DNA from: a virus
Length of the DNA stretch: 22,502 bases
Virus record (IMG/VR): IMGVR_UViG_3300037199_000247
Span: 1-22,502 of that record
Strand: one strand, 5' to 3'
Part shown: one piece after another, positions 7,588 through 12,683 of the stretch
How the letters are laid out: each line of letters begins with the position of its first letter
Position numbering within the stretch: position 1 is the stretch's first letter
The notes under the pieces: generated by a model
What the model was told of the DNA's origin: nothing
Databases searched by the model: none
What the model saw: only the letters and a program-made list of their open reading frames with translations
Made by a program: the position numbers and the translations under genes

Positions 7588-7620
7588 CCCTCTCCCCTCC
7601 GGGGGAGAGGGTTAGGGGGA
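7588..7620 (+). repeat. Palindromic GC-rich repeat, copy 2, carrying the next gene's ribosome site
   Basis: Positions 7588-7612 are identical over 25 bases to 5152-5176. The perfect arms are ten bases (7588-7597 and 7602-7611) around the same TCCG loop, with weaker pairing outside. The tail GGGGGA (7615-7620) lies nine bases before ATG 7630 and is its only evident ribosome site. As in copy 1, the element sits exactly between an abundant structural gene (tail tube) and the following lower-demand gene. Confidence 0.85.
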
Positions 7621-7629
7621 ACCGTATAT

Positions 7630-8010
7630 ATGACCGATACCGCCAAACCGATACTCCGCGAATCGCTCGAAGTCGTCTACGACGACGAACGCCGCGAGAC
7701 CATCATCGTCAAGCGCCTCTCAAACACCGACATGATCAAATGGGCCGACACCGGTCTCGACAAGGCCTTTCTCGTTTTCCGCTCCGTCGAGCGCTCGGAG
7801 ATTTCCAATCTCCGATCTCAAATCGGGCAGCAGTGGTTTGACTCGCTCACCCAGGACAGCGCCTTCGCCGTCATTGAGAAAGCGCTGGCGCTAAACCATT
7901 CACCGATTCAAAAAAAAATGCTGGAGGCCGTCCTGGTAAACCTGCGGTCGTGGTTGTTAACGATGCCCTCGACTTCCTCCGCGCCCGCGGCCACGACACC
8001 GACAAACTGA
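7630..8010 (+). CDS. Tail assembly chaperone (gpG role), upstream frame
   Basis: This 126-aa product is the zero-frame reading of a two-part tail assembly chaperone gene lying between tail tube and tape measure, the place of lambda G/GT. These chaperones coat the tape measure before the tube polymerises. The sequence is acidic and helical, starting with a beta pair (LEVVYDDERRETIIVKRLS). Near codon 94 the frame crosses nine consecutive A residues (7910-7918), a classic slippery site that can send ribosomes into the -1 frame. The zero-frame tail after the slip is low-complexity (TSSAPAATTPTN), as expected for a readthrough end. Residues SEISNLRSQIG (about 57-67) are encoded by an AT-rich palindromic repeat. 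The product name follows from order and frameshift; sequence similarity to a known gpG is not evident. Confidence 0.72.
   Translation: MTDTAKPILRESLEVVYDDERRETIIVKRLSNTDMIKWADTGLDKAFLVFRSVERSEISNLRSQIGQQWFDSLTQDSAFAVIEKALALNHSPIQKKMLEAVLVNLRSWLLTMPSTSSAPAATTPTN
7797..7827 (+). repeat. Palindromic short repeat inside the chaperone gene
   Basis: GGAGATT (7797-7803) pairs with AATCTCC (7807-7813), and CCGAT (7812-7816) with ATCGG (7822-7826), giving two overlapping hairpins over 31 bases. The text resembles the AATCTGAGATTTCAAATC type of host interspersed repeats and encodes SEISNLRSQIG in frame. The insertion reading is an inference. Confidence 0.5.
7910..7918 (+). promoter_or_regulatory. Slippery A9 run, probable -1 ribosomal frameshift site
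   Basis: Nine A residues contain the heptamer A-AAA-AAA in the phase required for a -1 slip (zero-frame codons CAA AAA AAA ATG start at 7909). After slipping, decoding continues as AAT GCT GGA into the frame that stays open to 8234. The G-rich stretch just downstream (GCTGGAGGCCGTCCTGG) could form a stimulatory structure. Position between tail tube and tape measure is where tailed phages conserve such frameshifts. Confidence 0.85.
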
Positions 8011-8234
8011 CCGACTATGAAATCGAAGAAACTTTCACGGCAGCGTTCAAAAACTGGCAGCACGACATGGCTGAGCGCGCGTTCTATACCGGCGTTGTGT
8101 GGGTCGAGAAACCGCGTGAATGGCGCAAGTACATCGACAACCTCCACCAGGCGATCGAAGGAAACTCACAACGCGCCGTCGCCGAGGAACTTCTCTCCAA
8201 CTTCCTCGCCCAGGGCGTTCCCGTCGCGAATTGA
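7917..8234 (+). CDS. Tail assembly chaperone, T part of a G-T frameshift fusion
   Basis: This is the -1 frame segment entered from the slippery site; with the upstream 96 residues it makes a fusion of about 201 aa (7630-8234), comparable in design to lambda gpGT. The T part is rich in charged and aromatic residues (YEIEETFTAAFKNWQHDMAERAFYTGVVWVEKPREW) and should contact the tape measure, encoded 18 bases downstream. A GTG at 7950 could give an independent 94-aa protein, but it has no good ribosome site, and the frame stays open back past the A run, so the fusion is the better reading. The zero-frame product ends at 8010, well inside this segment, so both frames are used over about 90 bases. 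Confidence 0.74.
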   Translation, partial: NAGGRPGKPAVVVVNDALDFLRARGHDTDKLTDYEIEETFTAAFKNWQHDMAERAFYTGVVWVEKPREWRKYIDNLHQAIEGNSQRAVAEELLSNFLAQGVPVAN

Positions 8235-8252
8235 CGCCAAGAGGTAAATGAG

Positions 8253-9323
8253 ATGGCTGACAATAACATTGCCGAAATCATCCTGAAAGTTACGACCGAA
8301 GGTCAGGGCAACGCCCAGATTCTTGGGGCTCAATTGACCCAACTCGATCAGGCGACCAACAAGGTGATGACCACTACCTTGGCCGCCACGACCGCGCAAA
8401 AATCGTTCAATGCGGAAATAGGCAAGGCATCGCCCGCGCCGGGTCTTGCGGTGGCGCAATTGCAACAGCCCAACTCGCAATTGGAAAGAATGTTGCAAAA
8501 CTGGGGCAATCTACAAAAGCAGGTGGATGGTTTCACCGCGCACACACTCCGCGACTTCACGTCCACATCCGCACACGCGTTGACGCAATGGATCGAGGGC
8601 TCGAAGAACGCGAAAGAGGCCTTCGCCGGTTTTGTCACGTCCGTCCTCGAAGGCATCCTCCAGATAATGCTCCAGCAGACGATTGCCCACGCGATCGGCC
8701 TGACGCAGGCACAGGTCTCCGCGCAAACACAAACCGTTGCGAATACAGAAATTGCCGCCAGTGCCGCGCCTGCCGCCGCCCTCACCGGTGCCGCGACCTT
8801 CGGGGCGAACTCCGTCGGCGTGGCGCTGGTAATTGCCGCCGTACTGGGCGGCGTCGGCGCCTTGCTGGCCCTGACGCGCCGGGCGGAAGGCGGTCCGGTA
8901 TTTGGTGCCGGCAGCGAGACGAGCGATTCGATTCCCGCGTGGCTTTCTCACAATGAATTCGTGCAACCCGCTGCCGCTCACAACTACTACGGCACCGACG
9001 TCATGGAAGCCATGCGGACGCGTTCAATCCCGCGTGAAGCGATCCGCGCCTCGATGGAGCACCGCACGTTCGCCTACGGCGGACCCGTCCTGCCCACACG
9101 CGCCTTTGCGGAGGGTGGTATCGCCGTGCGGATGGCCGGTGGTGGCGTTGTACCGAATGTCAGCGTCGGCGGCGCGAATGTCCTGATGGCGTTTGGTCCC
9201 GCCGAGATTGACCGTCTGATGGCCACCAGCGAAATGCAGAAGCACCTGACGGATCATCTCGACAGGAACTCGCATCGCATTGCACGAAACGTCAAACGCA
9301 CGGGAGGGCATAGGCAGGAATGA
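8253..9323 (+). CDS. Tape measure protein, unusually short
   Basis: This 356-aa protein has the usual tape measure layout in miniature: an N-terminal helical part rich in Gln, Ala and Thr; AFAGFVTSVLEGILQIMLQQTIAHA (about 123-147) as seen near the end of many tape measures; a hydrophobic segment (186-208); and a glycine-rich C-terminal motif AEGGPVFGAGSETSDSIPAW followed by LSHNEFVQPAAAHNYYG, the family's G-G--TSDSIPA-LS-GEFV element. Tape measure length sets tail length; lambda gpH is 853 aa. At roughly 1.5 angstrom per residue, the whole chain would span only about 50 nm. ATG 8253 has AAGAGG at 8239-8244. The stop overlaps the next start (ATGA, 9320). The identity is well supported; tail length is inferred. 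Confidence 0.85.
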   Translation: MADNNIAEIILKVTTEGQGNAQILGAQLTQLDQATNKVMTTTLAATTAQKSFNAEIGKASPAPGLAVAQLQQPNSQLERMLQNWGNLQKQVDGFTAHTLRDFTSTSAHALTQWIEGSKNAKEAFAGFVTSVLEGILQIMLQQTIAHAIGLTQAQVSAQTQTVANTEIAASAAPAAALTGAATFGANSVGVALVIAAVLGGVGALLALTRRAEGGPVFGAGSETSDSIPAWLSHNEFVQPAAAHNYYGTDVMEAMRTRSIPREAIRASMEHRTFAYGGPVLPTRAFAEGGIAVRMAGGGVVPNVSVGGANVLMAFGPAEIDRLMATSEMQKHLTDHLDRNSHRIARNVKRTGGHRQE

Positions 9324-10582
9324 TTCCTAACCTTGTCATCTTCCCGTTCCGAGCAAATTGGTCCTCGCCGATCACCCTGAAGTCCGCTTTCGCCACGAAC
9401 ATCAAGTGCGAGTCGATCCCCGGCAGCATCACCCGCGACAGCGCCCGCGATTACGGCCAGCGCTCCATCAAGTTTAATATTCTGCCCTACGACAATGTGC
9501 GTTGGACCTGGGACGCTTACCGTGAGGTGAACCCACCGGGCACGATTCTCGGTATTCCCTTGTGGTGCGAGGAGGGGATCTACCTGACGACGGACGCCGC
9601 GATCGGCGCGACGACCCTCTCTGTGTCCGCGGTAAACTTCATCGACTGGCGTAGTGAAGGTGTCTTGTGGAAGTTCGACGACTCGGCCTGCGAGGGCCTG
9701 CAGATTCAAAGTATCAGCGGGACCACCATCGCGCTTTCTTCCGCGCTTCAATCCGCCTTCAAGGCCGGTGACCAGGTCTTGCCGTTGGTGCGTGGGTTCC
9801 AGATTGAAGACTACGCGGAGGACGCGCAAAGCCCGGAGATAGCGGAACTCGTGTTGACGTTCGTGGAAGATTTGGCGGCATTGGCTTCGCCAGCGATTCA
9901 GGGCGCCATCGATGAGGTAACCTATCTCGGCCTGCCCGTGCTGCCGCTGACCACCGAATGGAGCGAACCGCCCAAGACCAGCATCGGCCAGGGAACGCAC
10001 ATTGTTTCGCAGGGCCTCAATCGCCAGGCATTCGGCACGCTGCAGCAATACCTCCGCCAGCGCATCTCACATCGCATCGGTTGCGACGGACGACAGGACC
10101 GCGCGACGATCTGGCAATTCTTTCACGACCGCCGCGGGCGCTGGGACCGCTTCTGGTTGCCATCGTTCAAGGACGAATTGAAACTTTCCGCTGACATCGG
10201 CGCGAGCGACGGGTTCCTGACGCTGGCGAATTTCACGGCGTTCAGTTCCCGCTTTAATCTTGGCGGCGACCTGCGCCGCGCCATCTTCATCGTGAGCGGT
10301 AATCAATGGTGGATCCGCCAGGTCACGAACCTGTCCGGCGGCGGCGCAAACAGGGTGAGCCTCGATGCGTCCATCGGGACCGCGCTCTCCGCTTCCGTCA
10401 CTCTCATCGGCCTGCTGTCGCTCGTGCAATTTGCGACCGACGACATCGAGATCGAGTGCCAATCGCCGCTGGTGGCCACTGCGACCCTTACGTTCACCGA
10501 ACTGGAACGCGAATACGCCGACGTCATCAGCAGCGGAATCGCGAGCGGCATGATCGCGGGAATGGAGTTGACTGCGTCATGA
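9320..10582 (+). CDS. Distal tail/tail-tip protein (D3112-like, FWLP motif)
   Basis: This 420-aa protein follows the tape measure with an ATGA overlap. It resembles distal tail components of D3112/B3-type siphophages and, more loosely, the DUF2460 proteins of gene transfer agents. An N-terminal region FATNIKCESIPGSITRDSARDYGQR corresponds to the EQR-ALR-PR type motif. Residues about 260-285 contain IWQFFHDRRGRWDRFWLPSF, the F---R-GR---FWLPSW signature, followed by the D--L (DELKLSADI) stretch. A terminal strand, FATDDIEIECQSPLVATATLTFTELE, also fits. The GATTLSVSA segment (about 93-101) looks like a small inserted beta domain. The role is presumably to close the tube and dock the hub. The family is recognised from motif and order, not a named symbol. 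Confidence 0.72.
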   Translation: MIPNLVIFPFRANWSSPITLKSAFATNIKCESIPGSITRDSARDYGQRSIKFNILPYDNVRWTWDAYREVNPPGTILGIPLWCEEGIYLTTDAAIGATTLSVSAVNFIDWRSEGVLWKFDDSACEGLQIQSISGTTIALSSALQSAFKAGDQVLPLVRGFQIEDYAEDAQSPEIAELVLTFVEDLAALASPAIQGAIDEVTYLGLPVLPLTTEWSEPPKTSIGQGTHIVSQGLNRQAFGTLQQYLRQRISHRIGCDGRQDRATIWQFFHDRRGRWDRFWLPSFKDELKLSADIGASDGFLTLANFTAFSSRFNLGGDLRRAIFIVSGNQWWIRQVTNLSGGGANRVSLDASIGTALSASVTLIGLLSLVQFATDDIEIECQSPLVATATLTFTELEREYADVISSGIASGMIAGMELTAS

Positions 10583-12072
10583 GAACTGTCCCCTCAGCTT
10601 GGAGCGCACTCGAGACCGCACGCGAGCGACAGGTTGCTCTGCTGATCCACATCTTCGCAAGGCGTGATGGCCGTGTCTCACTACCGGCTGGTTGGGGATC
10701 ATGGACGTACTCAATCGGATTTCAGGCCAACGTCAACTTCACCGACCTGGCGAATTACGCTAGCGACGGTATCCAATCGCGCACCTACGTGCCGGCCGCG
10801 ATTGAGTTCGATGCGAACCAGGTGTTTCGCAAGGAAAGCACCGATCTCGATCCGCACGACCTCACGCTCACGGTCGATCCCTCGCTCGACCCATTCCTCA
10901 ATTACGTCAACCACCAGTGGCCGCTCACGTTCGGCATCGTGATCTACAAGGTGCACCGCAACGGCAACGCCATCATCACAGTGGACAATGGCACTGGCAC
11001 GCAAGTGCCGGTCGCGGACGTCGCGTTCATCGGCTATCTCGACAGCGACGACGCGTTGGACACCAACAGCGCGGGTTTGGAACAAACCATCGATGGCGGC
11101 AAGTTGAAGCTGACCACGAAGTGGGACCACATCACCAAGAAATTCGTGCGTGAGATCCCGCGTCCTGTTTTTAGCATCGACTGCCCAAAGGCACTCTTCT
11201 CGTCATCGAGCACGGCGGTGGTCGATTGCAACGCCGATCCGCAATACGTCCGTATCGACGGCTTTGTCTTGCAAGTCAACGGCGTACTCGTCAGCGCATC
11301 GGAATGGTACGCGCAGCCGCCGGGCTGGTTTGCGCAGGGCATGATCCAATACTCGGCGACCGACCCAATCAGCGGTCTGGTGTTCGGGTTCACGCTCGGT
11401 GTCACCGCCAGCGCGCAGCGCACCGACCTCGGCGTGAACTATGGCGACCTGACACTGGAAATGTTTCCGCCGCTGCCAATCACAGGCCTGGTTGTCACCG
11501 CGTTCGGCGGGTGCGACCGCCTGCGTTCAACCTGCATCGGCAAGCACATTCCCGTGGGCACCGTCCCGCCCGCGCCCGGCACGCCGACGCCCGGCCACAT
11601 CGATGTGGCGCTGCAACTCTTCAACAGCGTTAGTAGCAACGCCAAGACAGCACGCGTAATCATAACACCCACGCTATTGACGATTCAATACAGCGGCACC
11701 GACAGCACACAGATCGGCAACTTCGCCGTCAATGGCGTGGACTGGACAACCACCTCGATGATGGCGCTCGGGTCGAGCGCGCTGGTCACGAGCCCGGGCT
11801 TTACGCTGACAGCCGGTGGCACGGGACCGCCGAACTCTTCCGGGTACAATTTCACGCTCGCCAACAACGGCGCAGGGACGCCGAGCATCGACCAGAAGTC
11901 AACCGCCGCGAATGGCTTCACCACCATCATCAAGATGAAAGGCCAGGCGGCGTACGATTTCCGCGTAAGTTGGACACCGACCAATGGCTCGCCCATCAAT
12001 TTCGGCAACCTGCAGAACTTCGGCGGCACCGACATCCCCATCGAACACCCATCATTGGAGACGACGAAGTGA
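10579..12072 (+). CDS. Tail hub protein, DUF2163/BR0599 family
   Basis: This 497-aa protein starts at ATG 10579, overlapping the previous stop (ATGA); a longer open frame upstream is a shadow of the previous gene. The N-terminal half fits DUF2163: a strand series around 75-150, and REIPRPVFSIDC (C202) followed by a second cysteine (C217), the family's R-IPR--Y---C...C. The BR0599 element is clear at GCDRLRSTCIGKH (C312, C319), equivalent to GCD-T--TC--KF-N. In gene transfer agents and related phages this protein, with an iron-sulfur or metal-binding cysteine cluster, forms the hub joining tube and tip. About 150 C-terminal residues beyond BR0599 are an added beta-rich domain of unknown role, possibly a carbohydrate-binding or Ig-like appendage. 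Confidence 0.78.
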   Translation: MRTVPSAWSALETARERQVALLIHIFARRDGRVSLPAGWGSWTYSIGFQANVNFTDLANYASDGIQSRTYVPAAIEFDANQVFRKESTDLDPHDLTLTVDPSLDPFLNYVNHQWPLTFGIVIYKVHRNGNAIITVDNGTGTQVPVADVAFIGYLDSDDALDTNSAGLEQTIDGGKLKLTTKWDHITKKFVREIPRPVFSIDCPKALFSSSSTAVVDCNADPQYVRIDGFVLQVNGVLVSASEWYAQPPGWFAQGMIQYSATDPISGLVFGFTLGVTASAQRTDLGVNYGDLTLEMFPPLPITGLVVTAFGGCDRLRSTCIGKHIPVGTVPPAPGTPTPGHIDVALQLFNSVSSNAKTARVIITPTLLTIQYSGTDSTQIGNFAVNGVDWTTTSMMALGSSALVTSPGFTLTAGGTGPPNSSGYNFTLANNGAGTPSIDQKSTAANGFTTIIKMKGQAAYDFRVSWTPTNGSPINFGNLQNFGGTDIPIEHPSLETTK

Positions 12073-12683
12073 GCACCCATCTCCCATACTTCCATACTGC
12101 CGATCGCGTTCAGATGTTGCTCAATCAACTTCATTTATGGAGCGGCACGCGCTGGCGGCACGCGGGCGCGCGGCCGAATGAGATGCGCTGCGGTGTGAGC
12201 GGCGACTGCTTGTTTTGGGTGCACGTGTTCAAGGCCATCGGCGCATTGCCGACCAGGTTGGAGATCCCTAACTACCGCCGCAAGGAGGCGCTCGCCGACG
12301 AAATGCAGACATTGCGGGGTTGCATCGAGGCGACGAATTGCACCGATCTGGTATTCGATGAAGCGCACACGAAACAGCTGCCAGTCTTCCGCGTCGGCGA
12401 CGTGCTGCTGTTCAGGAACGGCACTAGCGGTGCTCACTGCGGCCTCGTGGTCAGGGAAGCGCCGGTGCACTTCACCCATCTCACCGGCAACGGCCTGCTC
12501 GAAGAGCCACTCCGCCAGGCGCACTACCTCGCGGCTTTGGCGTTCGTTTACAGACTGCTTGAAGCCCCACAAAACCAGGTCAGCGAGACCCACGAAGCAA
12601 ATCCGAAAACCGAATTCCGAAACTCAATTGACTTTCGGATTTCGAGATTCGTGCTTCGAGTTTCTCCCAGGAGGGAGTCATGA
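12069..12683 (+). CDS. NlpC/P60-like tail peptidase
   Basis: This 204-aa protein starts at GTG 12069, overlapping the previous stop (GTGA), with GGAG at 12057-12060. It fits the NlpC/P60 cysteine peptidases found in phage tail tips, which cut peptidoglycan peptides during DNA entry. The nucleophile is probably C47 in GVSGDCLFW, the catalytic histidine H123 in GAHCGLVV, with a strand VGDVLLFRNG before it, the usual spacing for the fold. The family's commoner DCSGF is altered to GDCLFW, so activity is not certain. The last 35 residues (ETHEANPKTEFRNSIDFRIS) are not domain sequence: they are encoded by a host-type repeat at 12599-12668 that extended the frame. Neighbours (DUF2163 hub upstream, large tip protein downstream) match gene transfer agents. 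Confidence 0.8.
   Translation: MSTHLPYFHTADRVQMLLNQLHLWSGTRWRHAGARPNEMRCGVSGDCLFWVHVFKAIGALPTRLEIPNYRRKEALADEMQTLRGCIEATNCTDLVFDEAHTKQLPVFRVGDVLLFRNGTSGAHCGLVVREAPVHFTHLTGNGLLEEPLRQAHYLAALAFVYRLLEAPQNQVSETHEANPKTEFRNSIDFRISRFVLRVSPRRES
12599..12668 (+). repeat. Host-type palindromic repeat forming the peptidase C-terminus
   Basis: A perfect ten-base inverted repeat, AAATCCGAAA (12599-12608) and TTTCGGATTT (12633-12642), is followed by CGAGATTCGTGCTTCGAG. This wording is the familiar interspersed repeat of planctomycete and verrucomicrobial genomes (from memory). It is AT-rich against GC-rich flanks. It is translated as EANPKTEFRNSIDFRISRFVLR and ends just before the AGGAGG of the next gene. 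Confidence 0.75.

Noticed and set aside
10306-10578. Upstream extension of the DUF2163 protein to an ATG at 10306
   Set aside because: The added 91 residues lie out of frame over the conserved end of the preceding gene and are arginine-rich; the ATGA overlap at 10579 is the better start.
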